9,270 bases of DNA from NCBI GenBank assembly GCA_017463035.1, contig JAFTPY010000316.1, positions 1 to 9,270 of the forward strand, read 5' to 3'. Position numbers and translations under genes: made by a program. This document shows, in pieces, positions 1-6,659 of the stretch (positions within the stretch are counted from its first letter, which is position 1; each line of letters begins with the position of its first letter). The notes below the pieces were generated by a model. That model was not told the origin of the DNA. It saw nothing but the letters and a program-made list of their open reading frames with translations, and searched no databases. The stretch is from Lachnospiraceae bacterium (GTDB lineage: Bacteria; Bacillota; Clostridia; Lachnospirales; Lachnospiraceae).

Positions 1-2
1 CC

Positions 3-89
3 TTCGAAGAAGGGAAGAAAAAGGGATATGTATGGCATAATGTAGCCCTGTATCAACAGCTTTTTCTACAAAAAAGAATACAGACATGA
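3..89 (+). CDS. C-terminal end of an unidentified protein (partial, starts before the window)
   Basis: Frame 3 is open from the window edge to a TGA at 87-89, giving 28 residues with an ordinary mix of charged and aromatic residues (the stretch GYVWHNVALYQQLF is in the middle). The other two plus frames stop by base 45. Two hairpins follow directly (92-127 and 140-165), as expected at the end of a gene, and the next gene points the other way. The tail is too short to place in a family, so no function is offered. It could be a chance open stretch; the flanking hairpins are the main support. Confidence 0.5.
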   Translation, partial: FEEGKKKGYVWHNVALYQQLFLQKRIQT

Positions 90-91
90 GA

Positions 92-127
92 AAAGTGGCT
101 ATGGAGTTGAAATCCATATGCCACTTT
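92..127. terminator. Hairpin between convergent genes, likely terminator
   Basis: AAAGTGGC (92-99) pairs perfectly with GCCACTTT (120-127), and inside it ATGGA pairs with TCCAT around a GTTGAAA loop. It starts three bases after the TGA of the partial gene. Read on the minus strand, the stem is followed by a T-rich CTTTTCTC stretch, so it could serve the acidic-protein gene (209-469) from the other side. The U tract is imperfect in both directions. Confidence 0.55.
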
Positions 128-139
128 GTCTACAGTCTG

Positions 140-165
140 AAACGGCTGTCATATGACAGCCGTTT
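140..165. terminator. Perfect 26-bp palindrome, likely bidirectional terminator
   Basis: AAACGGCTGTCAT (140-152) is followed at once by its exact reverse complement (153-165), so as RNA it folds into a GC-containing stem with a small loop ending in UUU on both strands. It lies between the stop codons of two convergent genes, the usual place for a shared terminator. The T runs are short (TTTGTGTT on plus, TTTCAG on minus). A protein-binding palindrome is possible but less likely here. Confidence 0.6.
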
Positions 166-208
166 GTGTTACGGTAAATTCGCAAAACAGATACGTTACC
201 TCTGCGTG

Positions 209-469
209 TTATTCTGCGTCGACATCCTCCGCGATGTCGATAGCTTCCTCGGTTTCGGAAGCCTCAGCTTCTTCCTCCTCGGTCTCATCGGTGGTGATAT
301 TAATGGATACATACTCGCGGGAAGTCATATCGTCTTCGTCGCCGAAGCTGTCGTCGAAATCGAAGTCCTCATCTTCTTTTGCAAAGAAGTTTTTATAAAC
401 AAGGTATGCGCCTCCGGCAACCGCAGCAACAGACGCTAATGCAGCAAAAAATTTAAATACTTTTTTCAT
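209..469 (-). CDS. Small acidic single-pass membrane protein, unknown function
   Basis: This 86-aa protein has a short basic start (MKKVFK), one hydrophobic segment at about residues 7-27 (rich in Ala, Val and Gly, ending GGAYLVYKNFF), then a very acidic tail. About 27 of the last 56 residues are Asp or Glu, including EDEDFDFDD and EEEE runs. A less acidic patch, SREYVSINI, sits in the middle of the tail and may be a short conserved motif. The start is set by AAAGGAGC (477-484 on the minus strand) about 7-8 bases before the ATG. The layout suggests one membrane anchor (or uncleaved signal) with a disordered polyanionic domain. I do not recognise a named family; proteins of this style occur in Lachnospiraceae next to unrelated genes. 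It is divergent from the chemoreceptor gene and convergent with the gene at the left edge. Confidence 0.85.
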   Translation of the reverse strand: MKKVFKFFAALASVAAVAGGAYLVYKNFFAKEDEDFDFDDSFGDEDDMTSREYVSINITTDETEEEEAEASETEEAIDIAEDVDAE

Positions 470-499
470 TGGAATGCTCCTTTCTACGATACTGATTCT

Positions 500-528
500 A
501 TTATACGGCGTTTTTATAAAAAAGAAAA
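500..528 (-). promoter_or_regulatory. Possible promoter of the acidic membrane protein gene
   Basis: On the minus strand a perfect TATAAT lies at 505-500, about 30 bases upstream of the start codon and just ahead of the ribosome site. The -35 region is poor: the best hexamers at 16-17 bases are T-rich (TTTCTT or TTTTCT, 522-528). The -10 is clear, the -35 is a guess. Confidence 0.4.
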
Positions 529-601
529 GTCTATTTTGAAAAAAGTTTTATTTTTTTCTTCATTTTTTCATGCAAAATGTTATAACAATTCATTTTTTGA
601 C

Positions 602-630
602 TTGAACTTTCTGACAAAATAGGGTATAAT
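602..630 (+). promoter_or_regulatory. Sigma-A-type promoter of the chemoreceptor gene
   Basis: TTGAAC (602-607) and TATAAT (625-630) are separated by exactly 17 bases. Transcription would begin near 637, leaving a leader of about 70 bases before the ATG at 710. The heptamer TTGAACT occurs twice, at 602-608 (over the -35) and 630-636 (just after the -10); this could be coincidence or a direct-repeat operator. The upstream stretch 530-600 is very AT-rich, as often seen upstream of strong promoters. No sigma-28-like motif was seen, although chemotaxis genes often use one. Confidence 0.75.
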
Positions 631-709
631 TGAACTATGATTAGAACGGGAAACGGATTCTGTGAAAAGGATAAAATCGCATACCGAATGTAGCAAGGAG
701 GTTTACGAC

Positions 710-3241
710 ATGGAAAAGGATAAGGATTTACGAAAGTTCTTGAAATCGGAGGAACGGGAAGAAAAAGCGAGGGAGAAAAAAGCCAAAGAGCCGAAGGTGA
801 AGGCCCCGAAAGCCCCGAAGGAACCAAAGGTGAAAGAGCCGAAAGCCCCGAAGGAGCCGAAGGTAAAAGAACCAAAAGCGCCGAAAGAGCCAAAGGTGAA
901 AGAGCTGAAAGCTCCGAAAGAGCCAAAGGTGAAAGAGCCGAAAGCTCCGAAGGTGAAGGAACCGAAGACAAAGGACGGTTCCGGTGTATTGGATAAATTA
1001 AAGTCCATTAAGCTTCCGAAGGTGAATTGGTCGAAGGTTAAGTTGCCGAAGATTAAGTTACCGAAAAAGAACGGGACAGAAGTTACAGAGGCGGTTGTTG
1101 CGGATGGAGATGCACCGGCAAAGGCAAAGGGCGAGAATAAGTTTATTGCCTTTGTGAAAGAGGCAGTGTCGAAATTGCCGGAGTTCGGAAGCGGCGGCAA
1201 AGGAAAGAAGATGAAGAGCATCCGTACACAGCTCATTACTATGTTCTGTATACCGCTTATCTTTATCATTGTTCTCGGTGCGGTATGTTCTTCCAGTGCA
1301 TCCAATGCATTGCAGGCAAATTACGAGGAAGCGGCCGGTTCCACCATCAATGCCAAGGCAGAGCACTTGGATTTGGTATTTGATACGGTAGAGTCCAAGG
1401 TTACCCAGTTAAATTCCAGCAGTGATGTTTCTTTGTATTACGCCCAGACCTATACTCCGGGTACCAGAGATGAGTACAATGCTATAAAGGGTATCCAGGC
1501 CGATGTCAGTACGTTGGGCGGTGAAAACGAAGCGATTATCGGAAACATTGCCACAATTTCTTATTACGGAGAGTCTTACGCATCCGACGGTAAGTTTACC
1601 GGAACGGACAGAGCAACTGCCTTCGAGGCAACTGCGGAAGGTCAGAACTTTAAGGCATCAGGAAAGACTGTTCAGTGGTCCGGAAGACATGCTTTTGTGG
1701 ACAGTGAGTTAGGTCTTTCCGAAAGTGATTACTTTGTGGCAGTTACTTCAAAGATGGTCAATAATTTAGGAAAGGAAACCGGTTACATATCTGCGGATAT
1801 CCAGTCTTCCATGTTGCTTGAAACTTTGAACGGAATTGATCTGGCGGAAGGCAGTATTTTCGCTATCGTTTCTCCGGACGGTTTGGAGCTTACCCAGAAC
1901 GGTATATCCGAGACTACGTATTTTATAGGCAAGGCAGCTTATGATGCGGCAGTGGGAGCCAAGAGTATGGCCAGTGGCTATGCAAAGATTAACAAAGATA
2001 AGTATTTGGTTATTTGTTCTCCGATCGGAGACAGCGGTGCAATGCTGTGCGGTGCGATTCCTCACAGTGAGATTATTGCCAGCGCAAACTCCATTAAGGT
2101 TCTTGCGGTTGTGGTTGTGCTTGTTTCTGCGGCATGTTCCGTATTGTTAGGTATCTGGGTTGCGACCTCTTATGCGAAGGCAATGAAGCGTACCATGGCA
2201 GGCCTTGATAAGGTGGCAAGAGGCGATTTGACGGCTAAGATGAAGACCAAGCGTAGAGATGAGTTCGGTGCCTTGGTTGCATGTGCGAACAAGACCGTTA
2301 CCAATATGAAGGGTATGGTACAGCAGACCTCTGTGGCAGCGGATAATGTAGGAAGCTCCGCAGCAGGCGTAGATGATACATCGGCAAAGCTGTTAACGGC
2401 AACACAGAACATTACGACCTCCATTACGGAAATTCGAAACGGTATTGTGCAGCAGGCAGAGGATTCCGAACGCTGTCTTGTACAGAGTGAGGAGCTCAGC
2501 CAGCGCATTAATGAGGTAAAGGCGGATGCGGATGCTATTGATGAATTGGCACAGAACGCAAAGACTGCCGTAGAAAACGGTATGGATGCAATCGGTGTTC
2601 TGGAAACCAAGGGAGAAGAGACGGCCTCTATCACAAAGCGTATCACTGTAGATATGGATGCTCTTGCGGAAGAGTCTCAGTCCATCGGTAAAATTATCGG
2701 CGTTATTAACGACATTGCGGAGCAGACCAATCTTCTTTCGCTCAATGCTTCCATCGAAGCTGCTCGTGCGGGAGAAGCGGGACGCGGTTTTGCGGTTGTT
2801 GCGGATGAGATTCGTAGACTTGCGGAGCAGTCCGTAGAGGCGGCAAACGAGATCGCCGGTATTGTAAACGGTATTAAGAAACAGACCGAGGGTACCGCAC
2901 AGACGGTAGCACAGGCAGAAGAAATCGTTGCATCACAGAGCGTAGCATTAAAGAATGCAATCTCCCTGTTCAAGAATATCGGAGAGAATGTAGAAGAGAT
3001 GACCGAGCGTCTTGCCAATATTTCCAACGGTGTAGACCGTATCGGAGAGGCTCAGACCGTAACGGTAGATGCAATCAGCAGTATTTCCGCAGTATCCGAA
3101 GAGACTTCGGCTGCATCCGAGGAAGTACAGAATATGGTAGACCTTCAGTTGAAGGCGGTAGAGGATTTGTCCGAGGCTTCCACAGTACTAAACGACGAAG
3201 CAAGAAAGCTTCAGGAAGCATTGCAGGCATTCCGCTATTAA
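710..3241 (+). CDS. Methyl-accepting chemotaxis protein with Cache-type sensor, HAMP and a Lys/Pro-rich N-terminal extension
   Basis: This 843-aa transmembrane chemoreceptor should bind a ligand outside the cell and control CheA through CheW. Order of parts: basic cytoplasmic extension (about 1-167) holding five EPKVKEPKAPK-type repeats (27-81) and three KLPK motifs (101-119); TM1 (about 174-197); extracellular sensor (about 200-461) with Cache-like features such as GYISADIQ and FAIVSPDG; TM2 (about 464-486); HAMP (about 487-540, with GDLTAKM); and an MCP signalling domain whose conserved tip runs from G660 to S708 (DIAEQTNLLSLNASIEAARA, then GRGFAVVADEIR). There is no obvious CheR-binding pentapeptide at the C-terminus. 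The ATG at 710 is chosen because AAGGAGGT (695-702) precedes it by 7-8 bases; an in-frame GTG at 662 has no ribosome site. Most chemoreceptors start a few residues before TM1, so the extension is the odd feature. The ligand cannot be told from sequence. Confidence 0.96.
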   Translation: MEKDKDLRKFLKSEEREEKAREKKAKEPKVKAPKAPKEPKVKEPKAPKEPKVKEPKAPKEPKVKELKAPKEPKVKEPKAPKVKEPKTKDGSGVLDKLKSIKLPKVNWSKVKLPKIKLPKKNGTEVTEAVVADGDAPAKAKGENKFIAFVKEAVSKLPEFGSGGKGKKMKSIRTQLITMFCIPLIFIIVLGAVCSSSASNALQANYEEAAGSTINAKAEHLDLVFDTVESKVTQLNSSSDVSLYYAQTYTPGTRDEYNAIKGIQADVSTLGGENEAIIGNIATISYYGESYASDGKFTGTDRATAFEATAEGQNFKASGKTVQWSGRHAFVDSELGLSESDYFVAVTSKMVNNLGKETGYISADIQSSMLLETLNGIDLAEGSIFAIVSPDGLELTQNGISETTYFIGKAAYDAAVGAKSMASGYAKINKDKYLVICSPIGDSGAMLCGAIPHSEIIASANSIKVLAVVVVLVSAACSVLLGIWVATSYAKAMKRTMAGLDKVARGDLTAKMKTKRRDEFGALVACANKTVTNMKGMVQQTSVAADNVGSSAAGVDDTSAKLLTATQNITTSITEIRNGIVQQAEDSERCLVQSEELSQRINEVKADADAIDELAQNAKTAVENGMDAIGVLETKGEETASITKRITVDMDALAEESQSIGKIIGVINDIAEQTNLLSLNASIEAARAGEAGRGFAVVADEIRRLAEQSVEAANEIAGIVNGIKKQTEGTAQTVAQAEEIVASQSVALKNAISLFKNIGENVEEMTERLANISNGVDRIGEAQTVTVDAISSISAVSEETSAASEEVQNMVDLQLKAVEDLSEASTVLNDEARKLQEALQAFRY
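788..952 (+). repeat. Five tandem 33-bp coding repeats (EPKVKEPKAPK units)
   Basis: Five 11-codon units run without gaps: residues 27-37, 38-48, 49-59, 60-70 and 71-81 of the chemoreceptor, followed by a partial VKEPKTK. Each unit is two half-repeats, EPKVK and EPKAPK. The DNA copies differ mainly at third positions (GAG/GAA, CCG/CCA, AAG/AAA, GCC/GCG/GCT). The only amino-acid changes are Ala for Glu at residue 32 and Leu for Pro at residue 66. The array is therefore old enough to have diverged silently while the peptide stayed nearly constant. Confidence 0.95.
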
Positions 3242-3261
3242 AGCGTTTCGAAATAATAAGG

Positions 3262-3297
3262 TGTCCCGAGAGCTTACATGGCTTTCGGGACATTTTT
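3262..3297 (+). terminator. Rho-independent terminator after the chemoreceptor gene
   Basis: TGTCCCGAGAGC (3262-3273) pairs over 12 positions (one G-U) with GCTTTCGGGACA (3281-3292), with a 7-base loop and a TTTTT tract at 3293-3297. It lies 20 bases after the chemoreceptor stop, so the receptor gene appears to be a single-gene transcript. Confidence 0.9.
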
Positions 3298-3322
3298 AAT
3301 GGGAGAGCGTATAGAAAAGAAG

Positions 3323-3351
3323 AGGACATTTTCAGAAAGATGTGGTATACT
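3323..3351 (+). promoter_or_regulatory. Promoter of the orphan binding-protein / MgtC-family pair
   Basis: TATACT (3346-3351) is preceded by TG one base upstream (TGGTATACT), an extended -10. The element 17 bases upstream is AGGACA (3323-3328), matching TTGACA in the last four positions. It sits just after the chemoreceptor terminator and about 44 bases before the next start codon. Confidence 0.6.
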
Positions 3352-3394
3352 GTTTTTGATGACATAGTTGATATTATTTCGGTAGGAGGTAAGT

Positions 3395-4654
3395 ATGAGG
3401 CATAGAGGTAAGAAAAGAATGCTGTTGGCGGTAGGAGTGCTGGCGACAATGCTATGTACCTGTTCTGCTTGTAAAACGGAGGAAGGGCAGGAGACCCCGG
3501 AGAATGTGACGTTGACACCGGGAAGCGTTGCGGAGCAGGGTGAACAAAAAGGTCCGGAGCAGGCGCCGGAGGCTCAGTGGAGTTATAAAGAAGCCCCTGT
3601 GTTACAGGCGTTGACAGAAGCCGGAAAATTGCCAACCGTAGAAAAACGACTTCCTACAGAGGAATATATCTACTGGTTGGGACATATTTCGACGGGAAAG
3701 TACGGAGATGATGTGCAGTTTGCGGTGGAAAATGCCGATGAGATGACAGGAGAGTTGATATCCGAAGGGTTATTTGCCTATTCCGATACCGGTATCATTA
3801 CTTCAAATATTGCAAAGCATTATGTTGTGAATTCCGATTTTACGACGTATACGATTGAGTTGCGTCCGGGGATGCGTTGGTCCGACGGAGTACCGTTTAC
3901 AGCCGATGATTGTGTTTTCTTTTATGAGAAGCTGTGCTTACCGGAGGTGTTTGGGGACCCGTTGTGGGAATGTTTTAAGGTGTATGATGAGAAAGGAAAT
4001 ACGCAAAAAGCAACCTTTCGCAAGATAGATACCTATTGCTTTGAGGTGAGTTTTCCGCAGGCGAAGCCGGAGTTTTTGCGGCAGCTGTTACAGCAGGGAG
4101 GCATCTGCTTTGCTCCGGAGCATTATTGCGTTAACCTGTTGCCGGACTATATGGGAACGGATGCCGCAAAGGCAAAGGCAGCGGATATGGGCTTTGGGAG
4201 TACGGAGGAAATGCTTCGAAAGACGGTGACGATGGCGTGGAATATGCCGGGAGTGCCGACGCTGAATTCCTACGTGATTTCCACGGAGGAAGGCAAACGT
4301 GATGTAACCGGAGATTATTACGAGTTTGTGCGAAATCCGTATTATTGGAAGGTTGATTCGCTGGGGCAGCAGTTGCCTTATATGGATCGATTAGGCTTTA
4401 CCAGAATTTCCGGGGAATCTCAGAAGATGCTGCTGACAACGGAAGGTTTTCTGTCGGTTTCTGAGCTGACCGGAGAGCAGGTGGCGGAAGCCGAGGCCGG
4501 TGCAACACGGGGAGACTATCGTGTCATCACCTGGACAAGTACCTTGTCCTATGCGGTAAAGAATCACTTAAAGAATTTTCCGGAGAACTGTCCGTATGAG
4601 GAAGCGATTAGGGGAATCGGAGCGGCACATCCGGAATATTGGTATGTAGAATAA
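3395..4654 (+). CDS. Shortened family-5 (peptide-type) ABC substrate-binding lipoprotein, orphan
   Basis: This 419-aa protein begins with a basic, hydrophobic signal peptide whose likely lipidated residue is Cys26 (CSAC; the -3 position is Cys rather than Leu, with further Cys at 21 and 23). A linker rich in Glu, Pro and Gly follows. The mature part resembles a subgroup of SBP_bac_5 proteins: EAPVLQALTEAGKLPTVEKR near residues 66-86, ELRPGMRWSDGVPFTADD around 155-171 (W162-G165), and NPYYWKVDSLGQQLPYMDR from N314. From memory, members of this subgroup run to about 600 residues. Here the protein stops soon after GDYRVITW, so most of lobe II, including the FRQALSxAID-like segment, is missing. 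AGGAGG (3384-3389) lies five bases before the ATG. No permease or ATPase is adjacent; the MgtC-family gene follows after 13 bases. It may be a decaying gene or one with a binding or sensing role that needs no full clamshell. Confidence 0.85.
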   Translation: MRHRGKKRMLLAVGVLATMLCTCSACKTEEGQETPENVTLTPGSVAEQGEQKGPEQAPEAQWSYKEAPVLQALTEAGKLPTVEKRLPTEEYIYWLGHISTGKYGDDVQFAVENADEMTGELISEGLFAYSDTGIITSNIAKHYVVNSDFTTYTIELRPGMRWSDGVPFTADDCVFFYEKLCLPEVFGDPLWECFKVYDEKGNTQKATFRKIDTYCFEVSFPQAKPEFLRQLLQQGGICFAPEHYCVNLLPDYMGTDAAKAKAADMGFGSTEEMLRKTVTMAWNMPGVPTLNSYVISTEEGKRDVTGDYYEFVRNPYYWKVDSLGQQLPYMDRLGFTRISGESQKMLLTTEGFLSVSELTGEQVAEAEAGATRGDYRVITWTSTLSYAVKNHLKNFPENCPYEEAIRGIGAAHPEYWYVE

Positions 4655-4667
4655 AGGGGGAATCGGT

Positions 4668-5360
4668 TTGGAAGAGTATATCCCGGAAGTATTAAAAGAG
4701 TTGAATGCAGTATCCGTGACTGTAAGACTGGTGCTATCTCTTTTGTGTGGCGGCATTCTCGGTGTAGAGCGGGGGAGAAAGAAGCGTCCCGCAGGCTTTC
4801 GTACCTATATGCTGGTCTGTATGGGAGCTGCTTTGGTAATGATTACCAATCAATATATCACCGAAGTGTACGGAGGAACGGACCCGGCACGAATGGGTGC
4901 CCAGGTAGTATCCGGTATCGGTTTTCTGGGCGCAGGTACAATTATCGTGACCGGTAGAAACCGGGTGAAGGGTCTTACCACGGCGGCGGGACTTTGGGCG
5001 GCAGCCTGTGTGGGCCTTTCGCTGGGAATCGGATTTTATACCGGTGCAGTAGTCGGATGTTTGCTGATTTTTGTTGTAATGGCCTTATTACAGGGGTTGG
5101 ATGACTGGGTGATGTCTTCCACAAAGGTAATCAATTTGTATGTGGAATTTGATCAGATGACGGATGTGGGTGTTTTTCTTCGTTTTGCAAAGGAGCAGGG
5201 CTTCCGTATCAGTGATTTGGAAATGACCCGGGCAAACGGGGTAGGAGATAACGGTACCGCGATTTTGTGTACGTTGCGGTTGCCGAAAAAGAAGCCTCAT
5301 GCCGAGATTTTGCAGATGCTCAGTGCTGCGGAGCGGGTACGCTATGTAGAGGAGTTATAA
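4668..5360 (+). CDS. MgtC/SapB-family inner-membrane protein
   Basis: This 230-aa protein has the normal MgtC/SapB length and layout: four or five membrane segments in the first 140 residues, then a soluble C-terminal domain (about 145-230) with the alternating pattern of an ACT-like fold. Family signatures visible are GGILGVERGRKKRPAGFRTY (28-47), QVVSGIGFLGAGTII (79-93) and VKGLTTAAGLWAAA (100-113). Family members are linked to growth or survival at low magnesium and to membrane-potential control. They are not established Mg2+ transporters, and the role here is unproven. The start is a TTG at 4668, supported by AAAGGGGG (4653-4660) seven bases upstream, which overlaps the stop codon of the preceding gene. 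The pair is probably co-transcribed. No MgtB/MgtA-type P-type ATPase and no recognisable Mg2+-sensing leader is present. Confidence 0.93.
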   Translation: MEEYIPEVLKELNAVSVTVRLVLSLLCGGILGVERGRKKRPAGFRTYMLVCMGAALVMITNQYITEVYGGTDPARMGAQVVSGIGFLGAGTIIVTGRNRVKGLTTAAGLWAAACVGLSLGIGFYTGAVVGCLLIFVVMALLQGLDDWVMSSTKVINLYVEFDQMTDVGVFLRFAKEQGFRISDLEMTRANGVGDNGTAILCTLRLPKKKPHAEILQMLSAAERVRYVEEL

Positions 5361-5411
5361 GAAAACGCAAAGCGGGTGCCGCCGCAGTCTGTGAAGCGCG
5401 CGATACATGAA

Positions 5412-5441
5412 AAGGAGCAGGCTCGTAAGAGTCTGCTCCTT
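5412..5441. terminator. Bidirectional terminator between convergent genes
   Basis: AAGGAGCAGGCTC (5412-5424) pairs with GAGTCTGCTCCTT (5429-5441) over 13 positions (one G-U on the plus strand) around a GTAA loop. On plus it is followed by the T-rich AGTTTGTTTT, on minus by TTCATG, so it serves the MgtC-family gene best and may also stop the foldase transcript. Confidence 0.85.
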
Positions 5442-5468
5442 AGTTTGTTTTAATGTGTATTTCCGATA

Positions 5469-6614
5469 TTACAGGCTAGGAAGGTTGTCTTCCGGATCGG
5501 AGATGGTGTAGCTTGCGGAAATCTCCGTAATATAATCGATAACCGCAGTGTAAGTTAAATCGTCCTTGATACTTGCCAGAACGTTTTCACCCATGTAACG
5601 CTTCTGGAATAAGAGTACGTAGTAAACATTGCTCTCTTCGTCGAAGTAGATATCTGCCTCGCCTTCCGTACGAGCGGAATCGAATAACCACTTGGAGTAC
5701 GGGCTGAAGGAGTAATAAGAGGTTTCGCCGGTTACGAGAGAAGTATCGGTTTCGGAATCGGCATATACGGTGCGCTTATCCTCTGTTGCATAGGTGGCAC
5801 AAAGAGTTTCGAAGTCTTCGCCGGCCTTTACCTTGGCAAGCATTTCATCGGCCTGCTTCTTTGCTGCCGCCTTGGCTGTTTCGATATCAGCCTCGGAAGC
5901 ATCTTCTGCATACATTGCCGGAATGTCTAACACACGATAGTCAACGGAATCATACTTGTCCTTGTTGGCATCATACTCTGCCTGGGCAGCCTCATCGGTT
6001 ACCTGTTTCTGCTCATATAAATACTCGGAATAAGCAACTGCCTTAAGGTTGTCTGTGATGATGTCCTTTAATTCCTTTTCATCGGCACCGAATAAAGCAT
6101 TGAGATAAGCCTTGGCGGACATACCGGCAGACGCTGCCTGTGTCTCAACCTCGGCCATGTATTCCTTATAGTCGTCTTCAATGTCAAGCGGAATGTTCTT
6201 TGCTTTTGCATCCGCAATCATGGCTTTGTTTTCCTTAATGGATTCTGCGGCTCTTTCGGTGAAGTACTGTGCCCATGTAGTACCCGTTTCTTCATCATAC
6301 ATCATGGTTTCCAGGTCTGCCTCCGAAGTCATGCCGAAGTAAGATAAATAGGTTGAGTTGCTGTTGATGAGATTGGTTCTGTGGAAGTTGAACTCCAGCT
6401 CGGAAACGGATTCGTTGTTAACCTTGAAGAACTCCTTGAACTTTTCTCTGTCCTTTAACATCGGTACTACGATGAGCAAAGCGGCGATAACGGCAACAAT
6501 CGCTACTGTGCTGACGATGCTGATAATATTTTTCTTCTTCTCGCGCTTCGCTGCCTCTTCTCTTGCGAGACGCTTGCGGTCGTAATTGGTCATTTTCTTT
6601 TCGTTGTTTTCCAT
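5469..6614 (-). CDS. Membrane-anchored PrsA/SurA-like foldase with a divergent parvulin domain
   Basis: The 381-aa protein starts with a charged cytoplasmic stretch (MTNYDRKRLAREEAAKREKKK, residues 8-28), a single membrane anchor (about 29-53), then a large extracytoplasmic part. Residues about 60-205 are helical and resemble the SurA/PrsA N-terminal chaperone domain. Residues about 205-345 align by pattern with PpiC parvulin: TDEAAQAEYDANKDKYD, then AKAAAKKQADEMLAKVKAGE and DFETLCATYATED. Catalytic landmarks look lost: the usual HIL after the first strand is YRVLDI, there is no GGxLG loop (TGETSYYSFSPYSK stands there), and the GYH near the end is VYYVLLF. It probably assists folding of exported proteins as a chaperone and may have no isomerase activity. 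The ATG at 6614 is the first usual start in the frame. The leader is odd: its Shine-Dalgarno lies 36 bases upstream behind a hairpin. Monocistronic and divergent from the peptide ABC operon. Confidence 0.85.
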   Translation of the reverse strand: MENNEKKMTNYDRKRLAREEAAKREKKKNIISIVSTVAIVAVIAALLIVVPMLKDREKFKEFFKVNNESVSELEFNFHRTNLINSNSTYLSYFGMTSEADLETMMYDEETGTTWAQYFTERAAESIKENKAMIADAKAKNIPLDIEDDYKEYMAEVETQAASAGMSAKAYLNALFGADEKELKDIITDNLKAVAYSEYLYEQKQVTDEAAQAEYDANKDKYDSVDYRVLDIPAMYAEDASEADIETAKAAAKKQADEMLAKVKAGEDFETLCATYATEDKRTVYADSETDTSLVTGETSYYSFSPYSKWLFDSARTEGEADIYFDEESNVYYVLLFQKRYMGENVLASIKDDLTYTAVIDYITEISASYTISDPEDNLPSL

Positions 6615-6624
6615 GTTACTTATT

Positions 6625-6659
6625 TCGCGGGAAAAAATCCTTCCGCGATACCCTCCTTT
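6625..6659 (-). promoter_or_regulatory. Foldase leader: distant Shine-Dalgarno plus hairpin before the start codon
   Basis: On the minus strand AAAGGAGGG (6659-6651) is the only good ribosome site, but it ends 36 bases before the ATG (6614). Between them TCGCGG (6648-6643) and CCGCGA (6630-6625) form a perfect 6-bp GC-rich stem with a 12-base loop. Folding would shorten the effective distance to about 12 bases. No SD-like sequence lies next to the ATG, and the only unusual in-frame starts in the gap are ATT and ATA. Confidence 0.55.

Noticed and set aside
86..439. 117-residue plus-strand open frame through the hairpins and opposite the acidic protein gene
   Set aside because: It crosses both hairpins, has no ribosome site, and its Phe/Leu-rich product is the antisense of the acidic tail. 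The minus-strand gene has a proper start, anchor and ribosome site.
662..709. Upstream GTG start adding 16 residues to the chemoreceptor
   Set aside because: No ribosome site precedes it, whereas the ATG at 710 has AAGGAGGT at ideal spacing, and the 16 residues overlap that site.
531..1305. Minus-strand open frames with LSALSPLALS-like and FGAFGSFTFGS-like repeats, the second resembling FG-repeat proteins
   Set aside because: They are reverse-strand images of the Lys/Pro/Glu repeat array of the chemoreceptor. They have no suitable ribosome site, and the plus-strand gene is certain.
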